From positions 496,001 through 560,000 of the forward strand of contig NZ_LDJL01000011.1 of the NCBI RefSeq assembly GCF_001431405.1: a DNA stretch of 64,000 nt, given 5' to 3'. Shown piece after piece: positions 1 through 10,695 of the stretch (positions are counted from its first letter, which is position 1; each line of letters begins with the position of its first letter). Under the pieces are notes generated by a model, which did not search any database, was not told where the DNA came from, and worked only from the letters and a program-made list of their open reading frames with translations. A program made the translations under genes and the position numbers. Origin of the DNA: Pseudoxanthomonas dokdonensis (GTDB taxonomy: Bacteria; Pseudomonadota; Gammaproteobacteria; Xanthomonadales; Xanthomonadaceae).

Positions 1-72
1 TCGCATTCGCTGCGCGGCCATCGCCCAGACCGAAACCTCTCTTCTCCCTACATGGATCGCAAGGACTGTTGA
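1..72 (+). CDS. C-terminal end of an upstream gene (partial)
   Basis: Frame 1 is open from the window edge to a TGA at 70-72 and gives 23 residues ending MDRKDC. The stop overlaps the ATG of the next gene in a TGATG arrangement, as expected for translationally coupled operon members. The fragment is too short to identify, and chance openness at this GC content cannot be excluded. Confidence 0.35.
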   Translation, partial: SHSLRGHRPDRNLSSPYMDRKDC

Positions 73-1964
73 TGCCTACCCGTTTTGAACGCTGCTGGAT
101 CCAGGCCACCGGGCGCTTCCTGCCCGGCGCCGCCATCGACAACGAGGCCATGGATGCCTACATCGCACCACTGAACCGCATTTCCGCCCGGATCAAGAAG
201 CGCATCCTCGGCGAGAACGGCATCCGCAGCCGCCACTATGCGGTCGACGCCGACGGCAACACGCTGCATTCCTGCGCCGGCATGGCCGCTGCGGCGGTAC
301 ACGACTGCCTGGCCCAGGCCGGCATCGGCCTGGACAAGGTCGGCATGCTGGCCTGCGGAACATCGGGCGGCGATGCGCTGATGCCCGGCTTCGCCAGCAT
401 GCTGCAGGGCGAACTGGCGGCGCCACCGATGCAGACGCTGTCCAGTCATGGCATCTGCGCCTCCGGGGTGGGTGCCTGGGAAGGCGCAGCAGCAGCCATC
501 GAACTCGGTTCCCATGCCCATGCGCTGGTCGCGGCGGCTGAAATGCCATCGCGTCTGTTCAAGCGTTCGCGCTATGCCGCGCGCGACTACGACGCCGATT
601 TCGATGCGCATTTCCTGCGCTGGATGCTGTCCGACGGTGCCGGCGCGCTGCTGCTGACGTCGGCGCCAGCGGCCAGCGCGGGTATACGCCTGCGCCTGCG
701 CTTCATCCACCAGCGCTCGTTCTCCGGCGACTATCCGGTGTGCATGCAACTGGGCTTGTCGCCGGACCGTGCACGTTCGCACCTGGACTATGATTCGTGG
801 CGACAGGCTGAAGCCGATGGCGCGTTGTTCCTGCGCCAGGACATCCGGCTGCTGCCACACCTGTTCGATGTCGGCATCCACGAGTACGCCAGCCTGGCCC
901 ACGCCGGCTGGATCGACAGCAGCCGTATCGATCACTTTCTTTGCCACTATTCATCGGAGCGGTTCGCGCCGGTGGTGGATGAGTTGATGCACAAGGCCGG
1001 GCTGGCGATTCCGCGCGAACGCTGGTACAGCAACCTGACCAGCCGCGGCAACACCGGCGCGGCGTCGATCTTCATCATGCTCGACGAGTTCCTGCGCAGC
1101 CATGATCTGCGGCCGGGTGAACAGATCCTGTGCTTCATTCCCGAATCCGGCCGCTTCACCGTGTCCTTCGCCCTGATTGAAGTGGAAGCCGCCGATGCGC
1201 CGATGCCGCTGCCGGTCCGTCAATCCGTTGCCAACGAGCAGACAGGTGATGCCGAAAGCATTGCCGCGCCGCACGACCCGGACAGCGCTCCAGCCGCGCT
1301 GAAGCATCTGCTCGGCGAGCTGGCGACGATCTGGCATGACTACCGCTCACGCGCATGGCGCACGCCGGTGATCCGCCGTATCCGCGAACGCCGCTTCAGC
1401 CGCGCCGATTACCTGCAATGGATGCAGCACTGGATCCCGCAGGTGCGCGAGGGCAGCCTGTGGATGCGCGAGGGGGCTGCCTCGGTACAGGCGCCGTACC
1501 TGGGCCTGGCCGAGCTGATCGAAACCCATGCCGGCGACGAGCAGGACGATTACCAGATCCTGTTCGACGACTATCGCAGGGCCGGCGGCGATATCGACGA
1601 CATCGACCGGCTTCGGCGCAATCCCGGCGGCGAGGCCCTCACCGCCTACCTGCATGCGCTGGCCGCGACCATCAATCCGCTGGGCCTGCTCGGCGCCATC
1701 TACATCATCGAAGGCACCGGCCAACGGATCATCCCGGCGTTGCTGCCATTGTTGAAGTCCAGCCTGGATCTGCCGGCGGATGCGTTCCGCTTCCTCGAGT
1801 ACCATGGCGAAAATGACCAGCATCATCTCCTGCGTTGGCTGCGCGCTGTCGAAATCGTGCTTGAACACGATGCAGACGGTCGCGGCGTGCAGGCCATCAT
1901 CGACACCGCCCGGCGTACCGCCGAGCTTTATCTGATGCAGTTCGAACACGTGCCGACGCCATGA
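72..1964 (+). CDS. beta-ketoacyl-ACP synthase III fused to a heme-oxygenase-like diiron domain
   Basis: A 630-residue two-domain protein. Residues 1-370 are a FabH/thiolase-fold ketosynthase with a visible Cys-His-Asn triad: C129 in HGICASG, H292 in CHYSSE and N327 in SRGNTGAAS. Residues 405-625 look like the heme-oxygenase-like iron oxidase fold, with E484/H486 (IETHAGDE), E547 (YIIEGTGQ) and H578/D582/H585 (YHGENDQHH) as candidate metal ligands. FabH and OleA are usually about 320-340 residues, so the C-terminal half is a true fusion. The start is the ATG at 72, six bases after AAGGA; a TTG at 69 is the alternative. The stop overlaps the next ATG. By inference it makes or oxidatively processes a fatty-acyl or polyketide-like product; the substrate is unknown. 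Confidence 0.8.
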   Translation: MPTRFERCWIQATGRFLPGAAIDNEAMDAYIAPLNRISARIKKRILGENGIRSRHYAVDADGNTLHSCAGMAAAAVHDCLAQAGIGLDKVGMLACGTSGGDALMPGFASMLQGELAAPPMQTLSSHGICASGVGAWEGAAAAIELGSHAHALVAAAEMPSRLFKRSRYAARDYDADFDAHFLRWMLSDGAGALLLTSAPAASAGIRLRLRFIHQRSFSGDYPVCMQLGLSPDRARSHLDYDSWRQAEADGALFLRQDIRLLPHLFDVGIHEYASLAHAGWIDSSRIDHFLCHYSSERFAPVVDELMHKAGLAIPRERWYSNLTSRGNTGAASIFIMLDEFLRSHDLRPGEQILCFIPESGRFTVSFALIEVEAADAPMPLPVRQSVANEQTGDAESIAAPHDPDSAPAALKHLLGELATIWHDYRSRAWRTPVIRRIRERRFSRADYLQWMQHWIPQVREGSLWMREGAASVQAPYLGLAELIETHAGDEQDDYQILFDDYRRAGGDIDDIDRLRRNPGGEALTAYLHALAATINPLGLLGAIYIIEGTGQRIIPALLPLLKSSLDLPADAFRFLEYHGENDQHHLLRWLRAVEIVLEHDADGRGVQAIIDTARRTAELYLMQFEHVPTP

Positions 1965-2863
1965 AGCCCACTCCTGATTTCATGGCCCATGGCCATGACC
2001 CGCGCGATCCCAATCCCTGGCTGGCGATGTATCTCGACCAGAGCACACCGCTGGACGAGGAGGTCAAGCGCGCCTGGCTCGCCGACTCCAGTTCGTGGTC
2101 GCGTCAGTTCGTATTGCCGTTCGTGCGTCCTTTCGCCCGCACCCTGATCGTGCTGTTCCAGATCATCAAGGTGCTGGCGCCACGCAAGCTGGCGTTCTCG
2201 CGGCTGTTGCACCGTCTGCTGGCCTGGGGCATGGAAAACTTCATCCGCCCGGAGGCCAACTGGCTGATCCTGCGCCACTTCCACCTGGGTTCGCAGGTGC
2301 TGGAGTTCATCGCCAGGAACTCACCCGTGCCAGTGGCGACCAATCCACTCCGGCCCACCGCCATTGCTGACGTGCGCGAGGACATGTTCCTGGTCCACGA
2401 TCTCAATCTGTACAACTTCGTCATCCGCCTCAACCAGGCGCTGCGCGATAACGGCCAGCAGCTGCAGCATGTAGCGGAGCCGGATCTTTCGATGATCCAG
2501 CAACCGCCATTGGCGCTGGCCGACATGCCGCGGCGGCGGCGCAATTTCCTCGACCTGCAAAGTTCGATCGAGCTGTTCACGCCGATCTACCAGTTGCTGC
2601 TGACCGACAGCGACTTCTGGCGCGCCACCAACTCATTGCAGCTGGACGAAACCATCGGCCTGTACGCGGCCACCATTCTGGATGCGCGCTCGCACCTGAT
2701 CCTGTTGAACAATCGCCATCCACTGGTACCGATGTCGACCTTGCGCGCCGGTTTCCGATTGACCCTGCATGGCTTGTCGACCGAAATGCTGCACGCGTTC
2801 CTCAGCGCCAAACGCGATCAACAGGCCACTGCCGCGGGCCGGGAACCCACCGACGCCGCGTAA
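1961..2863 (+). CDS. conserved hypothetical partner of the ketosynthase-diiron fusion
   Basis: A 300-residue protein not assigned to a family. It is rich in aromatic residues and His, with a weakly hydrophobic helical stretch near residues 45-75 (LPFVRPFARTLIVLFQIIKV) but no signal peptide. Conserved-looking parts are ENFIRPEANW, LRHFHLGSQVLEF and the Asp/His-containing FLVHDLNLYN. Its ATG overlaps the stop of the fusion gene (ATGA), so the two are probably translationally coupled and act together. It could be a membrane-associated enzyme or a substrate-handling partner; nothing in the sequence decides this. Confidence 0.7.
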   Translation: MKPTPDFMAHGHDPRDPNPWLAMYLDQSTPLDEEVKRAWLADSSSWSRQFVLPFVRPFARTLIVLFQIIKVLAPRKLAFSRLLHRLLAWGMENFIRPEANWLILRHFHLGSQVLEFIARNSPVPVATNPLRPTAIADVREDMFLVHDLNLYNFVIRLNQALRDNGQQLQHVAEPDLSMIQQPPLALADMPRRRRNFLDLQSSIELFTPIYQLLLTDSDFWRATNSLQLDETIGLYAATILDARSHLILLNNRHPLVPMSTLRAGFRLTLHGLSTEMLHAFLSAKRDQQATAAGREPTDAA

Positions 2864-2888
2864 TGTCCCCGCCGATCGCGGTTGACGA

Positions 2889-3929
2889 TCAGGGCTCGGT
2901 TATCTCGTATCCCCGGGCCCGGAAGGCAGCCAGGTAACCGTCGGTCGCCAGCAACTCACTGACCGGGAGGGTGGCGACGGTGGTATCGCTCTGTTGCAGC
3001 GCCTGCTCCGCCACCTCCAGCCACATGGCCTTGACCCGCGCCTCGACATCGGTCAAACCGCGCTTGCGCGCCGCCCTGGACTGACTGAAGGCGGCGACGC
3101 ATACCGCCTGGGTACCCACCGCTGGACTGCGCTGCAGGGCTTCGATGTCACCGACTGCCCAGGCGTTGGCGCGTTCGACCATCGCCGGAATGTCGTGTTC
3201 GACCAGATCCAGGGTCTTGCGCATGCATTCGACGTCATCAAGGCTTTCGCCGCGGAATTCGGCAATCGCGGCTTTCGGATCGGCAATCCTGAGTTCCAGC
3301 GTGGCCGGGGTGTAATCCAGCTTGCGCTTTTTCATCGCGCGCTTGAACACCGGCCGGATCACCGGCTTGTCGCCAAGGCCCGATTGTTTGATGGCATCGA
3401 AGTACAGCTCGCTGGCGGCGACGATCGGCCGCTTCTTCTCGATGCCGCGATCACGGCCGATGTACTGCGCCTTCAATCGCGACCAGCGCGCATACAGATC
3501 CGCTGGCAGGATCTCCTGCAGGGTCACGTCACCGGGATTGCGGCCGGCCTTGAACGCCGACGGCGCCAGCATCAGCTTGCCGAAGAAGCCGAGGTCGGTG
3601 TCGACCGTGATCCCGGGCGAGCCGAGCACCTGATCGGCCTGCGCCAGCACCGCTTCGACCTGCTCCGATTTCCACTGCAGCCGGTTCGGCAACGGGCTGA
3701 CCGTGCCGAGGATCCAAAGATGATGATCGCCCTTGCTCACCCGCCACATGCCCGGGCCGGGTTGCACGCCACTGACGGCGACGGCTGGCATGTCGATGAC
3801 CGCATCCGGCGTCGTTGCCGCTGCGAAGGTTTCTTGCGCCGGCGCGGCGGCCGGCATCGGCGTGGTGGTCTGCGCCAACGCGGTGGCCAGCGGCAGGCAA
3901 AGTACCAGCAACCATCTTCCATGACCCAT
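2889..3929 (-). CDS. TraB/GumN family exported protein
   Basis: A 346-residue TraB/PrgY/GumN-like protein, a fold related to metal-dependent erythromycin esterase/Tiki-type hydrolases. The start chosen (MGHGRWLLVLCLPLATALAQ) gives a clean signal peptide; earlier in-frame starts would bury it behind a charged extension. Family signatures are MWRVSKGDHHLWILGTVSPLP near the mature N-terminus and the C-terminal LLATDGYLAAFRARGYEI. It is likely periplasmic or outer-membrane associated. Homologs lie beside the xanthan gum cluster in Xanthomonas (gumN), but no gum genes are seen here. The gene is convergent with the upstream hypothetical gene. Confidence 0.85.
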   Translation of the reverse strand: MGHGRWLLVLCLPLATALAQTTTPMPAAAPAQETFAAATTPDAVIDMPAVAVSGVQPGPGMWRVSKGDHHLWILGTVSPLPNRLQWKSEQVEAVLAQADQVLGSPGITVDTDLGFFGKLMLAPSAFKAGRNPGDVTLQEILPADLYARWSRLKAQYIGRDRGIEKKRPIVAASELYFDAIKQSGLGDKPVIRPVFKRAMKKRKLDYTPATLELRIADPKAAIAEFRGESLDDVECMRKTLDLVEHDIPAMVERANAWAVGDIEALQRSPAVGTQAVCVAAFSQSRAARKRGLTDVEARVKAMWLEVAEQALQQSDTTVATLPVSELLATDGYLAAFRARGYEITEP

Positions 3930-4020
3930 TTCCGCAGCCTCTCGTTGAACCGGCATGCCGCCGTGACGTTGGCGATTCGCCACCGTCACGCAGTCTCTGC
4001 AAGCCCGACTGAATCAGACG

Positions 4021-4488
4021 TTATGGCAGCGCCTGGCCCAGCTGACGCAGGCGCAGGGCGACATCATGGTCGCTGGCCAGCATCTCGAATCCTTCCCAGA
4101 CAAAGCCCGGAGTGACGGTACAGCGCATCAGCGAATAGTCGCCCTGGCTGCGCGCGCTCTGCCAGACCCCGGCCATCACCGCCTGCGAAGCTGGATCGCC
4201 GGAAGGCGGATGCAGGCGATGGCAGGTGAGCGCGTCGGCACCAGCGTCGAACAGGCTCAGCTGCAACGCGTCACCTTGCAGCCATTGCCAGGTTTCGCTG
4301 GCATCGATCCGGTGCCAGCGGCTTTGCACGCCACCGGGCAGCAGATAATCGATGGCGGTCTCGGCCGGGCGGACGCGACCGTTGGCCTGCACCTGCCCGG
4401 TTGCGGTATGGATGCGACGGTAGAAACCGCCTTCCGGATGAGGCGCCAACTGCAGCGCCCGCACCAATGTCTGTACCTGGCTGTCCAT
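4021..4488 (-). CDS. cupin family protein (DUF985/Cupin_5)
   Basis: A 155-residue single-domain cupin with the hallmarks of the DUF985 group: LAPHPEGGFYRRIH at the start, a central YLLPGG..SRWHRIDASETWQWLQGD strand pair, and GFVWEGFEML near the end. Full length for the family. The biochemical role of the group is not established; many members are predicted sugar- or metal-binding. It is minus strand, between gumN-like and tRNA-Pro. Confidence 0.9.
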   Translation of the reverse strand: MDSQVQTLVRALQLAPHPEGGFYRRIHTATGQVQANGRVRPAETAIDYLLPGGVQSRWHRIDASETWQWLQGDALQLSLFDAGADALTCHRLHPPSGDPASQAVMAGVWQSARSQGDYSLMRCTVTPGFVWEGFEMLASDHDVALRLRQLGQALP

Positions 4489-4596
4489 GGCCGGTAACGG
4501 TAACCCATCGCGCGTTGTGGTGCCGCCATCGCCTCAGCCGATGGCGGAAACAACAAACCCGTGCGCTGGGCACGGGTTGTGGTGATCCTCGCAAAT

Positions 4597-4673
4597 TGGT
4601 CGGGACGGCCGGATTTGAACCGACGACCCTCTGCCCCCCAGGCAGATGCGCTACCAGGCTGCGCTACGCCCCG
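4597..4673 (-). tRNA. tRNA-Pro (anticodon GGG)
   Basis: On the minus strand the 77-nt cloverleaf runs from CGGGGCG (acceptor) through the D-arm, an anticodon loop CTGGGGG with anticodon GGG, and the T-loop GGTTCAAATCC, to an encoded CCA. The acceptor stem pairs fully apart from one G-U. It follows the ihfA-merR operon by about 110 nt. Confidence 0.97.
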
Positions 4674-4784
4674 AACGTGTTGCGATCCCGCATTGCTGCG
4701 GGGCGACAATTATAGCCGCTTAATTGGACTGATGCGGCAATCGGCAGCCAGCAGGACGGATTTTTGTTCGTCCCTGCGCCGGCT

Positions 4785-5141
4785 TCAGCGCCGCAACAGG
4801 TGCAGCACTTCCTCCAGCTCCATCCGCACCTGTTTGACGATCTGGTTGCTCAATGCCGATTCCTGCTTGGCGCCATCGCCTTCCAGGCGCAGCCGCGCAC
4901 CGCCGATGGTGTAGCCCTGTTCGTACAGCAGGCCACGGATCTGCCGCACCATCAGCACATCGTGGCGCTGGTAATAGCGGCGGTTGCCACGGCGCTTGAC
5001 CGGCTCCAGGCTGGGGAACTCGGTTTCCCAGTAGCGCAGGACATGCGGTTTGACATCACACAGCTCACTGACTTCACCGATGGTGAAGTAGCGTTTCGCC
5101 GGTATCGGCGGTAATTCCCTGTTACTGCCCGGATCCAGCAT
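4785..5141 (-). CDS. MerR family transcriptional regulator
   Basis: A 118-residue protein with an N-terminal MerR winged helix (residues 17-85): [21 protein letters not shown], then [13 protein letters not shown]. The C-terminal part is short and helical, with no metal-binding cysteines, so the effector is unknown. Its start lies within the last 20 nt of ihfA, so it is the last gene of the phenylalanyl-tRNA synthetase/IHF operon. The ihfA-merR-tRNA-Pro arrangement is typical of xanthomonads. Confidence 0.9.
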   Translation of the reverse strand: MLDPGSNRELPPIPAKRYFTIGEVSELCDVKPHVLRYWETEFPSLEPVKRRGNRRYYQRHDVLMVRQIRGLLYEQGYTIGGARLRLEGDGAKQESALSNQIVKQVRMELEEVLHLLRR

Positions 5142-5421
5142 AGGCTTCCACTCGCTCCTTCAACTTCTGCCCTGGCCGGAACGTCACAACCGTCCGTGCC
5201 GAAATCGGAATTTCCTCGCCGGTCTTCGGGTTGCGCCCGGGCCGCTGGTTCTTGCGGCGCAGATCGAAGTTGCCGAAACCCGACAGCTTGACCTGGCGGC
5301 CCTGCTCCAGCGCCTGCCGCAGCACGTCGAAATAGGCGTCGACGAATTCCTTGGCCTCGCGCTTGTTCAGGCCGACGTCCTCGAACAGACGTTCCGCCAT
5401 CTCCGCCTTGGTCAACGCCAT
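5122..5421 (-). CDS. ihfA: integration host factor subunit alpha
   Basis: 99 residues, the standard IHF-alpha length. It has the DNABII fold with [10 protein letters not shown] at the start, [15 protein letters not shown], the [26 protein letters not shown] beta-arm region containing the intercalating proline, and [11 protein letters not shown]. With IHF-beta (not in the window) it bends DNA for recombination, replication and transcription, and it is a likely cofactor for the nearby prophage integrase. The start is chosen at MALTKAE because a strong GGGGGAA precedes it by 7 nt; an upstream in-frame extension is not IHF-like. Confidence 0.96.
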   Translation of the reverse strand: MALTKAEMAERLFEDVGLNKREAKEFVDAYFDVLRQALEQGRQVKLSGFGNFDLRRKNQRPGRNPKTGEEIPISARTVVTFRPGQKLKERVEAYAGSGQ

Positions 5422-5476
5422 GCCGCGTTCCCCCGTAATGCCCAAATGTCGCCAGTCTGCAACCGTTGCAACGCCA

Positions 5477-7876
5477 TCATCCTCGGATCCTTGCGCCATG
5501 CTCCTGTTCGATGGAAGCGACCGCGGCGGTCACCACGTCTTCCACGTCACGGTCAGTCAGAGTGCGTGAGTTATCTTGCAAAATCAAGCCCATAGCCAGA
5601 CTCTTTTGACCCGATTCGACCCCTTGGCCGACGTAGCGGTCAAACAAAAGCACTTCGCGCAGCAGCGGCCCGGCGGCGGCACGGGCAGTGGCGGCAATGG
5701 CCGCCCATGGCACGCTGTCGGCGACCACGAAGGCCAGGTCGCGACGTACCGACGGGAACCGCGACAGCTCGCCAGCGCGCGGCAGCGGCCGCTTCACCAG
5801 CGCGGCCAGGTCGACTTCGAACGCATAGGCATCGACATCCAGGTCCAGGGTCCGCTGCAGGCGTGGGTGCAACTGGCCGATCCAGCCGATGCTCTGGCCA
5901 TCGCGAACAACGTCGGCGCAGCGGCCCGGATGCGCCTGCGGGTGCTGCGCGGGCTGGTATTGCAGGGTCGCGCCGCAGGCCGCGGCCAGGCTGTCCAGAT
6001 CGCCACGCAGGTCATGGAAATCCGCCTTGCGCGCCGGTTCGCCCCATTGCAGGTTGCGCGCATCGCCGCAGATGACCGCGGCCAGGCGCTGGGTTTCCCG
6101 CGGTGCGGTGTTGCCATCGCCCGAATCGTCGCTGATGAATACATTGCCGAGCTCGAACAGGCGCACCCGGCCGGCTTGACGAGCAAGATTGCGTTGCAGG
6201 GTATCGACCAAGCCGGGCAGCAGCTGGGTGCGCATGACGCCCAGCTCGGCGCTCAGCGGATTGGCCAGCACCACTGCACGCTCGCCGGCCTGCCAGCGGT
6301 CGAGCAGATCCGCATCGACGAAGGCGAAGTTGACCGTTTCCAGATAGTCACGGGCGGCCAGCTGGCGCCTGACCGTGGCCTCATCCAGACGGGTTTCCGA
6401 AGGCACTGCCACCCGCGTCGGGCCACCCGGCAGGGTGGTCGGGATGCGATCGTAGCCGTGGATGCGGGCCAGCTCTTCAATCAGGTCTTCTTCGATGGCG
6501 ATGTCGAAGCGGCGGCTGGGCGCGGTGACCTGCCAACCGTCGGCATCGGCGTGCACCTGCATGTCCAATGCGCGCAGGATGCGTTCGACATCGGCGTCGG
6601 CGATGTCCAGCCCCAGCACCCGGCCGATGCGCTGGCGGCGCAGGCGGATCGGTTGTGGTGCCGGCAGGTGTTGCGGCAGCACCGCCTCGACCACCGGGCC
6701 GGGCTGGCCACCGGCCAGTTCCAGCAGCAGGCGGGTCGCGATTTCGATGGCCTGGGCTGGCAACTGCGGATCGACGCCGCGCTCGAAACGGTGCGAGGCA
6801 TCGGTATGCAGGCCCAGCTTGCGGCTCTTGCCGATGATCGCCGAGGGTGCGAAATGCGCCGCTTCCAGGAATACATTGCGGGTGGCGTCGGTGACCCGGG
6901 TATCGAACCCGCCCATCACCCCGGCCAGGGCGATGGCGCGACTTCCGTCAGCGCCAGCGGCGTCGGTGACGACCAGGAAGCTGTCATCCAGCGCCACCTC
7001 GCGACCATCCAGCAGCTTGATGGTTTCGCCCTGCCGGGAATGCCGCACGCCGACCGGTCCTTGCAGGGTGTCGAGGTCGAACGCGTGCATCGGCTGGCCC
7101 AGTTCCAGCATCACGTACTGGGTGATGTCGACCAGCAGCGACAGCGGACGCACGCCGCTGCGGCGCAGCCGTTCGGCCATCCACACCGGGGTCCTGGCGC
7201 TGGCATCGATGGCTTCGACCACGCGCCCGCAATAACGCGGCGCATCGGCACCGGCAGCCAGCTCCACCTCCAGCACGCGCTGGCTCTGCGCGGCAATCGG
7301 ACTGGCATCGAATGGCAGCACTTCGCTGCCGCAGGCCGCGGCCACGTCGTAGGCAATGCCACGGATGCCGAAGCAGTCGGCGCGGTTGGGGGTCAGCTTT
7401 ATTTCGATGCTGGCATCGGGCAGGCCCAGGTAATCGGCAATCGGGGTGCCAGGCACGGCGTCGGCCGGTAGTTCGAGCAGGCCGGAAGCATCGGCGTCGG
7501 TGCCCAGCTCCCTGGCCGAACAGAGCATGCCGTTGGACGGCACGCCACGCAGCTTGGCCGCCTTGATGTCGATGCCGGCGACATGCGCGCCGACCATTGC
7601 CAGCGGCGCCATCAGTCCGGCGCGGGCATTGGGCGCACCGCAGACAATCTGCAGCAGCTCGCCCTGGCCGGCATCGACCTGACAGATCTGCAGGCGGTCG
7701 GCCTCGGGATGCTTGCCACACTCGACAATCCGCGCCACCACCACGCCGTCCAAGCCGGCTCCCATCGCGGTGACTTCTTCCACTTCCAGGCCGATCGCGG
7801 TCAGGGTGGCGGTCAGCTCATCGCGGCTGGCGGCGGTGGGAACGTGGCTACGCAGCCAGTTTTCGGAAAATTTCAT
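5477..7876 (-). CDS. pheT: phenylalanine--tRNA ligase subunit beta
   Basis: 799 residues, full bacterial length. The start is [12 protein letters not shown]. The N-terminal EMAP/OB tRNA-binding domain (about 40-150) contains [19 protein letters not shown]. The B3/B4 editing region includes [21 protein letters not shown], and the B5 and catalytic-like modules follow with [15 protein letters not shown]. The C-terminal FDX anticodon-binding domain ends with [14 protein letters not shown]. It forms the (alpha-beta)2 enzyme with PheS. A perfect 7-bp-stem palindrome (GGCGGGC/GCCCGCC, 7891-7908) lies in the pheS-pheT gap. An upstream in-frame ATG at 7888 is less likely. Confidence 0.97.
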   Translation of the reverse strand: MKFSENWLRSHVPTAASRDELTATLTAIGLEVEEVTAMGAGLDGVVVARIVECGKHPEADRLQICQVDAGQGELLQIVCGAPNARAGLMAPLAMVGAHVAGIDIKAAKLRGVPSNGMLCSARELGTDADASGLLELPADAVPGTPIADYLGLPDASIEIKLTPNRADCFGIRGIAYDVAAACGSEVLPFDASPIAAQSQRVLEVELAAGADAPRYCGRVVEAIDASARTPVWMAERLRRSGVRPLSLLVDITQYVMLELGQPMHAFDLDTLQGPVGVRHSRQGETIKLLDGREVALDDSFLVVTDAAGADGSRAIALAGVMGGFDTRVTDATRNVFLEAAHFAPSAIIGKSRKLGLHTDASHRFERGVDPQLPAQAIEIATRLLLELAGGQPGPVVEAVLPQHLPAPQPIRLRRQRIGRVLGLDIADADVERILRALDMQVHADADGWQVTAPSRRFDIAIEEDLIEELARIHGYDRIPTTLPGGPTRVAVPSETRLDEATVRRQLAARDYLETVNFAFVDADLLDRWQAGERAVVLANPLSAELGVMRTQLLPGLVDTLQRNLARQAGRVRLFELGNVFISDDSGDGNTAPRETQRLAAVICGDARNLQWGEPARKADFHDLRGDLDSLAAACGATLQYQPAQHPQAHPGRCADVVRDGQSIGWIGQLHPRLQRTLDLDVDAYAFEVDLAALVKRPLPRAGELSRFPSVRRDLAFVVADSVPWAAIAATARAAAGPLLREVLLFDRYVGQGVESGQKSLAMGLILQDNSRTLTDRDVEDVVTAAVASIEQEHGARIRG

Positions 7877-7954
7877 TGGGATACCCATAGGGCGGGCATT
7901 CGCCCGCCAGTGCCATGTATCAGTGTCTGCAGCTTGCCGGTGATGCGTCTGCGC

Positions 7955-9115
<1,161 letters not shown>

Positions 9116-9137
9116 GCGTTTACGGTGGAGATGCGGC

Positions 9138-9497
9138 TTACGCCGCCAGTGCGCCCTTGGCCTTTTCTGCCAAGGCGGCAAAACCCACCGGATCATGCAC
9201 GGCGATATCGGCCAGGACCTTGCGATCCAGGGTGATCTCGGCTTTCAGCAGGCCGTTCATGAAACGGCTGTAGCTCAGGCCGTTGATGCGGGCAGCCGCG
9301 TTGATGCGGGTGATCCACAGCGAACGGAAGTTGCGCTTCTTCTGCTTGCGGCCGATGTAGGCGTACTGGCCAGCCTTGATGACGGCCTGGTTGGCAACGC
9401 GGAAGACCTTGCGGCGGGCGTTGTAGTAGCCCTTGGCAAGCTTCAGGATTTTCTTGTGACGGCGGCGTGCGGTTACGCCACGTTTTACTCGTGCCAT
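9138..9497 (-). CDS. rplT: 50S ribosomal protein L20
   Basis: 119 residues, full length, with the typical start [25 protein letters not shown] and [24 protein letters not shown]. It binds 23S rRNA and is essential for early 50S assembly. In the E. coli operon L20 also represses translation of rpmI-rplT by mimicry of its rRNA site; whether that control operates here is not shown. Confidence 0.98.
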   Translation of the reverse strand: MARVKRGVTARRRHKKILKLAKGYYNARRKVFRVANQAVIKAGQYAYIGRKQKKRNFRSLWITRINAAARINGLSYSRFMNGLLKAEITLDRKVLADIAVHDPVGFAALAEKAKGALAA

Positions 9498-9507
9498 GGT
9501 TCAGTCC

Positions 9508-9705
9508 TCAGAGGTAAGGCAGCATGCGGTTCAAACGGCCGGAGTCCTCGGCGCGGATGATGTTCGTCGCGCGCAGGCCGCGCTTACGCTTGGTCGCTTT
9601 CTTGGTGAGGATGTGGCTACGGTTGGCGTGGCCAGCCTTGAATTTGCCGGAAGCGGTCTTCCGGAAACGCTTGGCCGCCGCCCGATGGGTCTTGATCTTG
9701 GGCAT
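9508..9705 (-). CDS. rpmI: 50S ribosomal protein L35
   Basis: 65 residues and very basic: [47 protein letters not shown]. Full length for L35. It sits 10 nt upstream of rplT and is separated from infC by an unusually long 412-nt gap that contains a paired SMAG-like repeat. Confidence 0.98.
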   Translation of the reverse strand: MPKIKTHRAAAKRFRKTASGKFKAGHANRSHILTKKATKRKRGLRATNIIRAEDSGRLNRMLPYL

Positions 9706-10117
9706 TGCGAAGTCCTTGGATATTGTTTTCTTACTGACTGGGCGGTGGCTTGTGTTGACGCGCCACTCTTTCCGTCCTGCCCAAATCGGCTAGTAAGTTG
9801 CTGATTTCAAAAGTAAAACTCAAGAAAGCACAACAGGTTCCATACGTCGTTGAACGACAGCCCGGTCAACCCGGGCCGCACATTATGCCTGCCCCGGCTT
9901 TCCCTTGCAAATCAGCCGCGTAGAGCGCAGCTTGCTGCGCCAGGGAAGCCATCGCGCTGAAGCATGCCGGTGTTGCGGCGCTGGCGCGCAGCCAGAGCAA
10001 CGCAGGAAAGCAGCGCAGCAAGCTGCGCTCTACGGTGGGGGTGGGAACCAGACGTGACAAAGGCGGGTTGCCCCGCCTTGTCTGCCGGCCTGCCGCGATG
10101 AAAGCCGCGGCGGTGGT
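9706..10117. other. long infC-rpmI intergenic region
   Basis: No credible coding sequence. The rpmI-proximal part is AT-rich and may carry the L20 operator or a promoter, since it includes TTGCTGATTTCAAAAG-like sequence on either strand. The distal half holds an inverted pair of 21-bp GTAG palindromes, listed separately. In E. coli this gap is much shorter. Confidence 0.7.
9920..10033. repeat. inverted pair of SMAG-like (GTAG) palindromic repeats
   Basis: GTAGAGCGCAGCTTGCTGCGC at 9920-9940 recurs exactly in inverted orientation at 10013-10033, 72 nt apart. Each copy is itself a stem-loop headed by the tetranucleotide GTAG, matching the SMAG/REP elements described in Stenotrophomonas. A related pair lies at 63775-63862. 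Such REPs are moved by RAYT transposases; none is encoded here. Confidence 0.85.
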
Positions 10118-10645
10118 TCAGGTCTTCTTCTTCGGCGCGATCATCATGACCATCTGCCGGCCTTCCAGGCGCGGACGCGATTCGATGACGATCTCGTCGC
10201 CCAGCTCGGCCTCGATGCGCGCGGCCATCTCGCGACCCAGTTCCTGGTGGCTCATTTCGCGGCCACGGAAGCGGATGTTGACCTTGACCTTGTCGCCCTC
10301 TTCGAGGAAGCGGCGGATGTTGCGCATCTTGATCTGGTAGTCGCCTTCATCGGTGACCGGGCGGAACTTGAGTTCCTTGATCTCGACCTGCTTCTGCTTC
10401 TTTTTGGCCGCGTTGGCCTTTTTCTGCAGCTCGAACTTGTATTTGCCGAAGTCCATGACCCGGCAGACCGGTGGGTCGGCCTGCGGCTGGATCTCGACCA
10501 GATCCATGCCCGACTCCTCGGCCAGGGCCAAGGCTTCGTCACGCGAAAGAACGCCGACCATCTCGCCGTCGGCACCAATCACGCGCACGCGGGGTACGCG
10601 GATTTCGTTGTTCTTGCGGTTTTGCTTGTTGTCAGGGGTGCTGAT
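10118..10645 (-). CDS. infC: translation initiation factor IF-3 (ATC start codon)
   Basis: 175 residues when started at an ATC codon (10645-10643), read as ISTPDNKQNRKNNEIRVPRV, versus 180 in E. coli. The IF3-N domain (NNEIRVPRVRVIGADGEMVG, DPPVCRVMDFGKYKFE) and the IF3-C domain (KFRPVTDEGDYQIKMRN, FRGREMSHQELG, LEGRQMVMMIAPKKK) are complete. GGAG lies 8 nt before the ATC, and no ATG, GTG or TTG occurs in frame before residue 20 (GTG), which would delete conserved sequence. Rare AUU/AUC starts on infC are the known basis of IF3 autoregulation. Lies 50 nt after thrS. Confidence 0.95.
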   Translation of the reverse strand: MSTPDNKQNRKNNEIRVPRVRVIGADGEMVGVLSRDEALALAEESGMDLVEIQPQADPPVCRVMDFGKYKFELQKKANAAKKKQKQVEIKELKFRPVTDEGDYQIKMRNIRRFLEEGDKVKVNIRFRGREMSHQELGREMAARIEAELGDEIVIESRPRLEGRQMVMMIAPKKKT

Positions 10646-10695
10646 GTTTCAGTCTCCAAAGAGAATCATGCCGCCCGGTAGCGGGCGGAACCTGC

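Noticed and set aside
5576-7471. 631-codon plus-strand open frame opposite pheT
   Set aside because: It is antisense to a complete pheT, with Gln/Arg/Ala-rich low-information sequence; a GC-driven shadow.
7891-7908. Terminator between pheS and pheT
   Set aside because: A perfect stem-loop without a T run on either strand; more likely a REP-like or mRNA-stabilising hairpin.
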